Positions 47,118-57,813 of a stretch of 64,000 bases of DNA are shown here, one piece after another (the stretch's first letter is position 1; the number at the start of each line of letters is the position of its first letter). The notes beneath the pieces are model-generated. The model saw only the letters and a program-made list of their open reading frames with translations. It was not told the origin of the DNA and searched no databases. Source of the DNA: Cordia subcordata (Eukaryota > Streptophyta > Magnoliopsida > Boraginales > Cordiaceae); contig JAPTOF010000010.1 of NCBI GenBank assembly GCA_028554755.1, positions 5,182,001 to 5,246,000 on the forward strand. Direction: 5' to 3'. Both the position numbers and the translations under genes were made by a program.

Positions 47118-50100
47118 TCACGCGTTATACCGACTCTTTGCTGATCTTTCCCTTTTAGAATCATCCTGCAATAACAAATGAGTTAGAAGAGAACAATTAC
47201 ATGCATTAAAAACACGGGGTTCTTTCAAGTTCTGACAATGAAACTTACATGGAAGCTGTAAAAGATCTTATCAGTGACATCAACAATTTCCTTCCACTCT
47301 CTCCCAATGCTCATCTGCAAGATATCAAGACATCATGTCATGAAAATCAAATTTTACGCCATGTAAGACCAAAATAAGCAACATTCCCGTGTTTGATGGG
47401 GGCAAGTTTTCAAATATCCCAGTAGCTTCTGACATTAACCAACAAAAAACGTTTACAACACCACGAGGACCACAGCAGAACAAAGGGGAACTGGCTCCAG
47501 TAGGGTGAGCAAAATTATAGACCAAGCATTAAGTATTTTTAAGTCTTAAAGTGAAGCAGAAGAGAAGTTTAAAGAGCTGAAACTGAAAAGGGAGTGAAAC
47601 GCAGAACTCACATCCCTTGGTACAAAGAGAACAGCTGCTTTGAGAAAATGTTGAAAGCACTAACACCTAATGTTGCAAATAAAGTAAATATGCCAAAGAT
47701 TTATAAGAAAAAGTATAACTCCCATGAAATCTTATGCAATAACATATTACTCTAAATAAAAAGTTTTATGTTCTGAGGTAGTCGAAAGATCAAAAATTCT
47801 CCACCACAGATGACTAATCCAACCATATTTAGTCTCAGAATATGGTGAAATTCTCAAAACTCATGAGATAACTTTACTTACTTTCAGTAGTTAGAACTCT
47901 AGCAGCATGCATGCATAATGAGTATAACAAAGATTAGATATGAATCAAATTAGTCCCAGGTTCAACTTTATAAAAACAATGTCTCAAGTCTAGTGATTAG
48001 GTAACACATATCTAATCAAATTAGTTCCAGGTTCAACTTTATAAAAACAATATCTGAAGTCTAGTGATTAGGAAACACTTCAAGCTACTTACAAGAGAGT
48101 GAAGTAGAACCATATGGATCCATGCACTTGTATGCTCAATGAATACATCTATCTATGCCATAAAAAGGGAAAAGTACTAGCATTTCCATTCTCTTTCCAC
48201 CACTTCCAAACTAGCAACTTGACATCATAAACCATGATTTCCAAAAAAGAGAATTTCTTTCTAGAAGAAACAATTCAACGAGGCTGGTAATCACATCTTT
48301 TTCACATAAAAATTAAGACAAAAGTCATAACCATCTGCCTTTTGCCTGCATATTGACCAAGCAACGTTAAAACCAGTCCATCAAGGGCTCAATTGCATGA
48401 CCTTGTGTTATAATGGGGAAGGTCAGGGGATAAATCCTCGTCCTCTATTGCTAAGCAGCAAAAGGGAAAAAGAAAATGCTAGTGAAGGACAAACATCAGA
48501 GGAAACATGTAAAGGACAAGTCGAAACCTGAGCAGCCTCATTAGTGGCATTCTTCGTCCACAGTGAAAGCTTGTCCTGCCTTTGACGCACACTGGCAACT
48601 ACTCCACACATTTCATCAGCCTCATCAAATTGCTCACCAATCAAAGCCATCAACTGCTCAACAAAAAACTCATTAGTGAAGAAGGCTACAAAGTTACCTG
48701 ATAGTAATAGACTTCACACATGCTTTATGAACTGTCATGACATGCTACAAAGTATAAAGGACTACAAGTTGGAGAAAGATAGGTAGATCCGTACTGTTTC
48801 AAGCCACATATTGGCTTTTCTGTTGGTAGTGATTGTCCACTTGCCTCCATTAGCACACTCTGGGTCTTCCCATTTTGGCTCAATCCCAGCTTTAAACAAG
48901 TGGAAATCAGCATTTACAGGCAACTTGCTTGGTTTAAATATTTGATCATACAAACTGCAAGAAAATCAACAATCTTCAACCACATAAGCAAATAAAGCCC
49001 AGATTCACATCATATTCTACCCAATCATCAGGCGCCTTTTCACAATCGGTACTTGTGTAACATATTAAACAACAAGCTGGTCCTTAAAATTAAAACTACA
49101 TCTCACCACTCCTTCCCGATACTAAATTTAAAACAAATTATTCTACCAAGTGCGGACATACACGTTGCACTATATACATTTATAGACAACATAATCCATT
49201 ATCAACTCTTCTGATACACAGAAAAAGAAAAGAAAAAGAAAAACTTATCAACTCTATTATACCATTCCAGATTAGCAAGAGTAAGATATTTTGACTAAAA
49301 TATCATTACTCAAAAAGTACAATCAATCCGAAGTTCAGCTCTTCTTTCTTTTGTGGTCTTATTTTTATTTTTTTCTGGTCTGGCTAATGAACCACAAGAA
49401 TATTCATAACTAAGCATTTTCTTACATATGTAACAATTGTTTTACATGTATAAAAGCAAATTAAAAAAAAAATGCTAAAATTACTGATCCAATCCTTATA
49501 AAATTAAATTTACAGGTTTATAAGATATATGATTACATCAACCAGAAAATTGAACCCACCCAATCAAAAAACATAATTAAAGAAATTATCAACAATATAA
49601 GGCAATCTCCAAAAATACTATGTATATACACATGCACATATGCAACCAGTATATAAAACACTTGGAAATTTATGGAGCTAACAACAAAAAGATTATATGA
49701 CAAAGAACAAGTGATGTCGTTGAACCCATATAATCTACTAAAAGTTAGCTCGGAAACACTTTGTTTGGTAATATGTATGCATATGTATAATCATGCAAAT
49801 GTGCATATATTCACTCAAACCACATATGGAGCTAACAGAAGAATAATTATCGAACAAGAGTAAGTGGCGTCACCAAATCCATGTTTGGAACCTTATCGAG
49901 ATAAGACTTAGCTCAGTTGTTCTTCAGAAGCAATTAGTATATGCATATATACATGTGCACACACACATGTATATGCATGAGTAGTATATAGATACTCTGA
50001 AGAAGTAACCAGAGAAAATCCAGAGCAAAAGGAGTTATCTGCTAGGAACAATTAACATTGTCAAGTCCACAAAGTCTACCAACAAAATCCAAATAAGTAG

Positions 50101-51169
50101 CAATTTAGTTGTGTTAACAAATTAATATGAACATATATATGCAAATGTAACCTGGAGCTGAGAGAAAATTATCAGTAGTAATGAGCAGCCTGATCCAGAC
50201 ATTCAAACAAATCATATCCTGCTTGTTACCTTAACCAAAATATACACAAATATACAGTCATTCACAAGCATCTATCTAAACTAGTCAAATATAGATATCC
50301 AGACAACACAGAAGACAATTATGTCATAAGAATCCATGATGTCCATCAAACATTATCCTGATAAGACTACGTTTGGTTATCGATACATGTAAATTTGCAT
50401 ACACGCAAATATACAAGATGGATGTAGATGAGTTAGGATCCTCTCCTAATTAGGACCTCTTTGGATTGGCTTTTTGTAATGAAAAGCACTCCCTCACCTC
50501 ACCTCTCACCCCCCCCCCCCCAAAAAAAAGAACATCTTTTCTGCAATAATTATTTGAATTAGATTTTAAAAAAAAAGCTGAGGCTCTTAAAAAAGCTCAA
50601 TTTCAGCTCTTTTTTTTTTTTTCTCCATAAACTAGAATTTTTAACTATCTCAAAAAAAGCACCTTTTCAAAAGTTTTAGAAGAAAATGCTTTCAAAAAAG
50701 CCAATCCAAACAAGCCCTTAATGCTTTATTCTACCATTCTAGGACTGAACTTCAATTAAGCATTAGTTAGGAGAGGATCCTAATCCAACATAGACACTCA
50801 GGCAAAATATCTAGCTCTAATAGATTAATTGATGATAATTCGCGGTGTCATCATATCCATACAATAGATTACAACTTCAGTTTCATCATTTTGACAAAGA
50901 AGATGTATATATACAACAGATTAAAAATAACTAACACGATACGAAATGAGTAACGTTATCAGATCCATATATTATACGAAATCGGGTAAAAATAGTAAAT
51001 ACCACCAAAATTCTTCAACGGTGTCGAAGGTGTAGAGCTTGCGGAGGGAGGTGCCCCAAGCAGCGCCTTGCTTGGGCCCGGACTGGTGGTCGAACCAGAA
51101 CGCCCACTTTCTCTCCAGCTTGTGTGGCTGCTTCTCCGCCGTCTCCGCCGCCGCTGCTTCGCTCGCCAT
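47118..51169 (-). CDS. EIF(ISO)4E: Translation initiation factor eIF(iso)4E (cap-binding)
   Basis: Five exons, 51169-51003, 48954-48795, 48653-48528, 47314-47249 and 47165-47118, join in frame to give 188 residues. The start is [20 protein letters not shown]. Conserved parts are [10 protein letters not shown] (21-30), [20 protein letters not shown] (36-55), [19 protein letters not shown] (77-95), then [14 protein letters not shown] and [16 protein letters not shown]. Trp38 and Trp84 are the pair that stacks on the m7G cap, and Glu85 contacts the base. The KQGAAW form and lack of a long N-terminus mark the iso form, which pairs with eIF(iso)4G to load mRNA; in plants it is also a host factor used by potyviruses. 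Between Asn104 and Met105 it is three residues shorter than relatives I recall, which have LDT or LDN there. The ATG was chosen because the frame upstream has no other ATG. Confidence 0.94.
50433..50783. repeat. Outer inverted repeat around the Tourist-like MITE
   Basis: TTAGGATCCTCTCCTAA (50433-50449) and TTAGGAGAGGATCCTAA (50767-50783) are perfect inverted copies of 17 bases and flank the MITE. They may be the ends of an older small element of about 80 bp that the MITE entered. Confidence 0.7.
50453..50717. mobile_element. Tourist-like (PIF/Harbinger) MITE, copy 1
   Basis: 265 bp with inverted ends: GGACCTCTTTGGATTGGCTT on the left and AAAAGCCAATCCAAACAAGCCC-type on the right. It is flanked by TTA on both sides (50450-50452 and 50718-50720), the target duplication typical of PIF/Harbinger MITEs. 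It shares its ends with the copy at 57232-57480. It lies in the first intron of eIF(iso)4E, inside an older inverted repeat. Confidence 0.8.
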
Positions 51170-52050
51170 TTTCACCTTCCTCCGTTTATGCTCTTCACGA
51201 GAACTGAAAGGCTCCGACAATTGAAACCAGAGAGCTTTTTTTTTTTTTTCGCTTTTTGGGTATTTTAATATCTTTTGAGGGTTAATTTATTATTATTATT
51301 TTAAAATCTTCTAAATCAATGATTAAGCATCCCAAATAATATTGTACTTGGGCATGAAACTAATCTAGTGAGTCAAGAGCAAAAGAAAAATCCTCCCAAT
51401 ATTTTATAAATTTATTACTTCTCAATACTTTTTTAATTTAAATAAATCAAACCCTATGTTAAAAAAATATATTAATATGAATAAAACAACAAAGATTAAT
51501 TTAAATAAATTTGTGAAACATTTAAAATTTAAGTGCTATGATTTCTAAGCAGTTTAAGAATGTGTCTAACTTAATTGTGAGATTTCAGCTATTGATTTAT
51601 AAAGCTTTTAATAGTAGAGTTTTTAATAAAAATATTATATAAAAATAGTTAATTCTTTAGCTTATATTTTAGGAATTATGATTTTAACTATTCTTATTCT
51701 GAGGATATATTACATTTTTTAAAAATGTAAGATAATATTTTGAAAAAAAAAGTAATGATTGACATAAATTTGTCAAAAGAGTTTCTGATTTTTTACCTTC
51801 TTGTAACTTTAGCTTTTACGTAAAAAACTCTTATGTGTCTAAAAGATGGCTCAAACACTTTCTCAATACCACAGGTATTCTAAATGAAATTCATACCATA
51901 TTAATGTGGGGCATAAATCACGGCAAGCCCAATGCCTGTTTATAGGCTCATGCATGCGTCTCAAAAACCATTTTCTTTCTATTTATAATCTTTTGATATA
52001 TTAAGCACCATTTTTACAAATCCAAGAGTTTTTGAAAGCGAGATATAGAT
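51170..52050. promoter_or_regulatory. Region between divergent eIF(iso)4E and caleosin relic
   Basis: Contains the eIF(iso)4E leader (to about 51240) with a poly-T/A run, then AT-rich DNA. Near the caleosin start are an RY motif and a TATA box, listed separately. Confidence 0.55.
51949..51956 (+). promoter_or_regulatory. RY repeat (CATGCATG) upstream of the caleosin relic
   Basis: CATGCATG lies about 95 bp before the caleosin ATG and about 30 bp before TATAAT (51984-51989). RY repeats are bound by ABI3/FUS3/LEC2-type B3 factors in seed genes, including seed oil-body genes. The role here is inferred. Confidence 0.55.
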
Positions 52051-53695
52051 ATGGCAATCAAGGAAGATGATGCAATGGCAACCAAGGCATCTCTTGCTCC
52101 CATTACTGCACTAAGAAAGATCAGGGATGACCTGGAGCAAAAGCTTCCAAAACCATGTAAAGTTCAGTTGACATGATTTCACGACTACGTATGAGACATT
52201 TTTTTATAAGTTATATGTTACGTTACTACTATATAGTTGTTTAACTTATCTTTTCACAAATTCATAAAATTTTGTCTAAAATTGTATGTTTCTTTTAAAT
52301 AAATTTATAAGACATGACAGAAAATTTTTTGTCCTTTCTAAACACAAGGCTATATTACTAATATGATAAGATAAGTTGTTTTGACTTCTTGTTTTGGTTT
52401 TCTTATAGACTTGGCTAGAGCATTGGTTTCAGCAGATGTAGATCACGCCAGTGAACACCAGGTCATGACAATGGCAACATAAGTGTGCTTCAGCAGCATG
52501 TTGCATTCTTTGACCAGGATAAAGATGGGATCATATATCCATGGGAGATTTATTTTGGTAAATTCTCAAAAAGCCGCTCTGTTACATAACGTTTTTATTA
52601 AGACGCCAAAAGATAATAATCCTTCTATAATGACACAGGTCCAACTATTAATCAGTTAACACAATAAGCATTAATCTTAACTGCTCAAAAATGATTAAAT
52701 TTGATATCTGAAATAGTAGAAATTGTTTTGACTTGTTTTCTAATCATACTCTTTGTAATCACATTACAGCTGTTATCTATGTTTGAAATGTGGACACAGC
52801 AAAGAGCAGTTGCAATTGCATACTCCTTTAGATGTATGCTATGTAATTTGCTGCGTTTTGACTAATATAGGATACCTAGTTTCCTGAAATATCTATCAAT
52901 TTTGACGCTAATTCCAGTTTCATTTCTGCCTTTTGACATTTGTTTTCTGATACGACAGGGCTGCATAGTACTGGTTTCAACGCGCTTCTTTCTATCTTTT
53001 TGACAATCCTCTTCAATGTCTTTTTTAGTTACCCTACTCTTCCAGTAAGTATATATCTTTCACATGCTAAGAGGTATTGGCTAAAAGGCAAATTTTGTAC
53101 TCAAAATGATACATTTGCAGGGTTGGATCCCTTGTCTTCTATTCCCGGTGTACATAATCAACGTACACAAAGGAAAGCATGGAAGCAACTCTGGAGCCTA
53201 TGACGCAGAAGAAAGGTATAACAACACAGTAGTATTATTCACCTAAGAAGTTGATCCAATGAGGCAGCTCTAGATGCTTTCTTCTTATATTGTCCTGATC
53301 ATGTAAATCTATAGGTTATTCCCCGTAAACTTTGAGAATATGTTCAGAAAATATGCTCGTACGAAACCAGATAAGTTCACATTCAGAAAGTTGTGGAATA
53401 TGACGGGAATCGTTCAATGGATAACATCATTGGATGGTCTGTTTTCGAATCCTCTTACTTGAAATAGCAGTAGTGGGTCTTGCTATAGATTGATGCTGCT
53501 CCTACCACTTGGACTATCTATTGCAGGATAGCTGCCAAGGTTGGATGGGGAGCACTTTATATTCTCGCGAAAGATGATGATGGTTTCTTGAACAAAGAAG
53601 ATATAAGACGCTTATTTGATGGTAGCTTATTTGAATACCATGCCAAGAAGCAAGCAGAAGCCAAGCTACAATCCAAAGATCGTCTGCTGCCTTGA
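52051..53695 (+). pseudogene. Caleosin (oil-body/lipid-droplet peroxygenase) gene with frameshifts
   Basis: Six exon-like segments keep splice sites: 52051-52156, 52409-52557, 52959-53044, 53121-53215, 53315-53436 and 53527-53695. They show caleosin parts in order: an N-terminal helix (ALRKIRDDLEQKLPKP), [20 protein letters not shown] with the haem-linked His and the EF-hand, a hydrophobic hairpin followed by [21 protein letters not shown], and [20 protein letters not shown] then [10 protein letters not shown]. In exon 2 one base is missing near 52451, so the frame runs into TAA at 52480-52482. In exon 5 a second shift occurs near 53403 (about 4 bases short of the expected EGN). The proline-knot second half is also changed (PSP to PCL). 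Introns are retained, so this is not a retrocopy. A sequencing error could explain one shift but hardly both. Confidence 0.88.
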
Positions 53696-54039
53696 GGGTA
53701 TATAGTGAAGAGAAGTCATATGTCATCATGTCAGAACTAGTGCTGTTGAACTTTGGATACCTGTAATACATATTAAGGTCTAATTTTGGGACTTAATGTT
53801 GTTTCTGATCGCACTTTCTGATCTGATACAACTTTCACATCATTGCAATCTGCTAGTAGAATGTCTAATTAGGAGGCCTCCATTGGATTGTCATGAGTTA
53901 AAAACATGTGATGACTTTAGTTTGTTTATCACAAGTGACTGATAAATCTCGGTTCCATTAGATCATGAATTTAGCTGGCAAAAGTACAGCTCAAATCAAA
54001 TGTGTTTTTCTTCAACTTATGACAATTGAAAGAATGACT
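53696..54039. other. Short gap between convergent caleosin relic and phosphatase gene
   Basis: 3' regions of both genes, with no other feature seen. Confidence 0.5.
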
Positions 54040-55177
54040 TCAAGCAACATAGTATAAAGGGGTTGGAAGCTTGAAGGTTCTTTTAGGACTCGGCAGACCC
54101 TTAATGCTGCCCCACTGGTCTCCAAGAATGCCCCAAATGCTATATCCTTTACTAATAAACTGCTTCCTTACCTCAGACTTGTATTGCTGAACAGATTTAC
54201 ATTCATCATCTGCAACCCTGTATCAAAACAAAAATTTTCACAAATCAATCTGTGTCATATTTCTCTCTTATAAGCTGTTACAAATCGAAAAGGAGGTAGA
54301 GGAGACGGTTTAAACCTCAGATATAGACCAGTCCATCCGGAGTAGCCAACATTCAGAAGGTTGTCAGTGGTTGCAGATCTGAGCATTTCTCTTCGGCTAG
54401 AAACCAAGAAGCTCTGTACTCCTTGTGCTTTGAGCTCATTGAACAACTTCAGAGAATGCTCAAGAGCTGTGGCTTTTCCCTTGCTCATCCATTCCTCCAA
54501 AGAGGTCAAGTTCAACTTTCCACTACATTGCATATATGCATACAGGGTCAAGTCAGAACAGCAAAAATAAAAGAGAGACTGTAAGGGTAATGGCTTTGCT
54601 TATTTGGGTGCTTATAAGCACTTAGAAAAAGGCACCCCCTCATATAAGCCCCAACTGAGAACTTCCAAGCACCCTCTATATAAAATCAGAAGGCTTGTAC
54701 AACTTCAATATCTTGTCATCTGAATTCATACTTGTAAAATATAGCATTCTCAATTCAATTTCTCAATAAGTATGAATTTGCTTACCCTATGGCTTACCCG
54801 AAACCGATCTTCTTGTAGTAAGGAACAGTGGATAGGAGAGTGTCATCAATGTCAAAGATCCAAGCATCTTTTCCATCTTTCTTCAAGCTGCAACTAGTGC
54901 TAACATAAACTCGGCATTCATCAACTGTCCTCTCAGAGTCCACAGTGTATTGAGTTGATGTCATGTACTTCTTGATGTACTCAACGCATTCATCAGGCAC
55001 AACTTCGAAGCCTCGAATGTTGTGCAGCTCCACATTCATTCTCCAACTCTCGCAGTAGTTCTTCAGGGTGATCTGCAGGCCATCTTTTCTTCGTTGGTTC
55101 AGAATGTTCCAGTCTGCTACTGCTGTGCCTGCAAGAATACAAAAAGTTGCCAACACAAAAGCAAGATTTCTTGCCAT
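54040..55177 (-). CDS. HAD class IIIB acid phosphatase / vegetative storage protein-like
   Basis: Three exons, 55177-54798, 54522-54316 and 54217-54040, join in frame to give 254 residues. Residues 1 to about 21 form a signal peptide (MARNLAFVLATFCILAGTAV), so the product enters the secretory route to vacuole or wall. Motif I is WIFDIDDTLLSTVPYY with Asp109 and Asp111. Motif II is FLVSSRRE (165-172), where relatives usually have LLTGR. The Lys motif is YKSEVRKQ with Lys209. The last motif reads GDQWGSI (228-234) where the family has GDQWSDL, so the second acidic metal ligand is replaced by Ser233. The C-terminus FKLPTPLYYVA is typical. It belongs with plant acid phosphatase 1 / VSP proteins, and the changed metal motif makes weak or lost phosphatase activity possible. 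It converges on the caleosin relic. Confidence 0.9.
54590..54675. mobile_element. Short MITE-like piece in a phosphatase intron
   Basis: TTTGCTTATTTGGGTGCTTA followed by TAAGCACTT, with CCAAGCACCCT at the other end, matches the piece at 11878-11993. It lies in intron 1 of the phosphatase gene. Confidence 0.35.
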
Positions 55178-57228
55178 TGCTCTTTTAGCGAGATTGGTTG
55201 TGATCTGAGATTGGAGGAGTTGGTTTTTTAATGGATTTAAATAGCAACTGCTACTGCAAACTTGCAAGAAAATTGTGTATCGGATCACATGGATTTCGTT
55301 AATACAACAAATAAATACACCAATATCGTGTCTATAACCTTACACTTTTAGTCGAGGTGATAATTCTCTCGTAATATCAGAGCCTAATTCATGGTTCGAA
55401 ACTCAATTGCCACCCGTTTAAAAATGTTTAAAACTGTTCACATGCAAAACTCAAAATAGACTCCCAAAAAAAAAAAGAAGACTCCAAAACAAACCCACAA
55501 ACCCCGTCTACATGTGGAAGATCGTGTTAATACAATAAATAAATACATTAATATGATCTCAACAATTTAAAAATGTGGTAATTGTATTAGATTTTAGAAT
55601 TAATTGTCACAGAGAACTGTTTGTTCTTAAGGTCACATGCCACCCAGGGTGGCAAAAAAATCATTCAAATTTAGATCTAAATTGATCAGTCAACTAGAAG
55701 AGACATTCATGGCCATTCTGTCGAGCTTAACTGGCAACGACATAATGCTAGAAGGAACTCATGAATCCTGTATTAAATATTCGAGTGACACTGTCACGTT
55801 CATTTGGCTTCTATTGGATAAGTGTCGGATTTCGTTTGGATTGACTTTCTTCAAAAAAAATTTTCTAAAATTTTAGTAAAAATGAATTTAAAACCTCCAA
55901 TTTCTGGTTTTTGGAAAATTGCAGTTTATTTTTTTTTAAAAAAATTTCAGTTTTTTTTTTAATTTAATTAAAATACTTATTGTAAAAACTATGCTTTTAA
56001 GGGGAAAAATATTTTTTCTATGAAAAATAGCCAAGTTTTTCATGAGTAGTTGATCTGAGAATATTTTAAATTACAAGGTGGTGTCCATAACAAACAGCTA
56101 GCATCTTGGAAGTTGAAACTTGGAAGCATGTTACATTGTCCGTGTACAGCTACATATAATGCAATTAAATAAAATGGCAAGAAACTTTTTTTGGCAGTTG
56201 AAGAAATTTAAACTGCTGGAAATACATTGGATGAATTTCTTTATTTTAAGCCGCCATAATCACAATGCTCCACGTTAGTGTAGATGTAAAATGAGAATGG
56301 TTCATAAAACGAGCGTCACAGTTTAATTAGTGACTCGGATTGTTTATTCTGAATCAGTGATCTTTGGGCCCCAAAATACTATACTCAAGAATATAATACC
56401 ACTGCAATTCTATAAACATTAGTGGGGGACTCAAATCATTATAGACAAAACAGCAACTCGAAATAGTTTCCAACAAAAAAGTTCGGGTAAAATGAGAGTT
56501 ACCCTTATAGTCTGTAATTAACTAATTACTCTTGGTGCTTCAAAATTTATCACGTCCCCCATGCTTTTTAGAAGATAACACATAATATTCCATCTTTACC
56601 ATTTTCATTTAAATTGACTTATTATATATCATAAACATCTTTTTTCGCATCCATGCATTAAAATTTGTAATGTATTATATATTTCAACAAGAAAACATAA
56701 ATTTTTAGCTAACAATAACTAAATAATAATAGAAAATAGAGGTGATCTAATCTGAGAAAAGAACAAGCAAAAAATAGAGGTGATTTGCAACTTTATAAGT
56801 ACAAGAAAGTAATATAATAAGGCTTGAAAACACAAAAGATTAATCAACTAACTAGACAAGTCATAGGAACGTAATCAACTAATTAGATAAATTATAAGGA
56901 GTTAATGTACCATCTTTTAAAATGCGTGATGAGTTTTAAAACACAAGAAGATGATCAACTAATCACAAAAATAAGGGAATAACATATGTTTGATCCAAAA
57001 AATTTACAAGAGAACCTACATAAACCTCAAAGAAACTTAGTGTAAAAAGCATAGTATCACGCTCTTGCCCTATTCCAAACGCTGCATGCAGCACTTAAAC
57101 CCTTTTCCAAGGCGTAGAGAAAGAAGCTAAAGTGGAATAGCTTATCTCTTGAAACAAAACGGAACAGAAACTTTGGCTGCTGGTCAGACGGCCTTTTAGG
57201 CCGCAAAAATACAATCCAACCATTCGAT
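55178..57228. other. Intergenic AT-rich DNA
   Basis: Upstream region of the phosphatase gene followed by AT-rich DNA. The open frame 55637-55876 has no motif. The sequences AACTAATTAGATAAATTATA and AACTAACTAGACAAGTCATA near 56850-56900 are weak local repeats. Confidence 0.45.
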
Positions 57229-57231
57229 TTA

Positions 57232-57480
57232 GGGCCTGTTTGGATTGGGTTTTTTCAAGAAAAAGCACTTTTTTTCAGGAAAAAATACTTTTTTTCCAAA
57301 AAAAGTTACACTAAATTTGCAATAACTATTTGATTTGATTTCCAAAAAAGTTGAAACTCTAGAAAAAGCTCAAATACAGCTTTTTTCAAAAACCAAAATT
57401 TTTAGCTTCTCAAAAAAAGCTGTTTTTCAAAAGCTGTAAAAAAAAAAACACTTTTAAAAAAAGCCAATCCAAACAAGCCC
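57232..57480. mobile_element. Tourist-like (PIF/Harbinger) MITE, copy 2
   Basis: 249 bp with inverted ends GGGCCTGTTTGGATTGGGTT and AAGCCAATCCAAACAAGCCC. TTA flanks both sides (57229-57231 and 57481-57483). The interior is made of AAAAAGCAC/TTTTTTCA words. It is the same family as 50453-50717. Confidence 0.85.
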
Positions 57481-57813
57481 TTAAAGCTCTGGATTTAGGA
57501 ACAATCAACCAAAGTTTCAAGTCAATCCGAAAAGGAATCACCATTTGTAATTTCTACGCAATTGTCCCAGAAAAACTGTACATCGCTAACTGATATCTAA
57601 ACTTTGTAGTCATTTCACAATAATGGAAGTTCCAAAGTGGAAATAAAAAGCTCTCTAGGCAACAAAAAAAGCTAACCTCTTCAAGTAAAACAACAATCAG
57701 GCAATAGAGACACTATAGTAATACAGGAACAGCATCTGACTGTACTAATCAAACATATACGTGACTATAACTGAAATTTCACATGATCTGACAACTTTTT
57801 TTTTCCTTTTCTA

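Noticed and set aside
50972..51220. N-terminal extension of eIF(iso)4E (17 residues upstream of the chosen Met)
   Set aside because: The extension begins at TTG, not ATG, and the family start fits the ATG at 51169.
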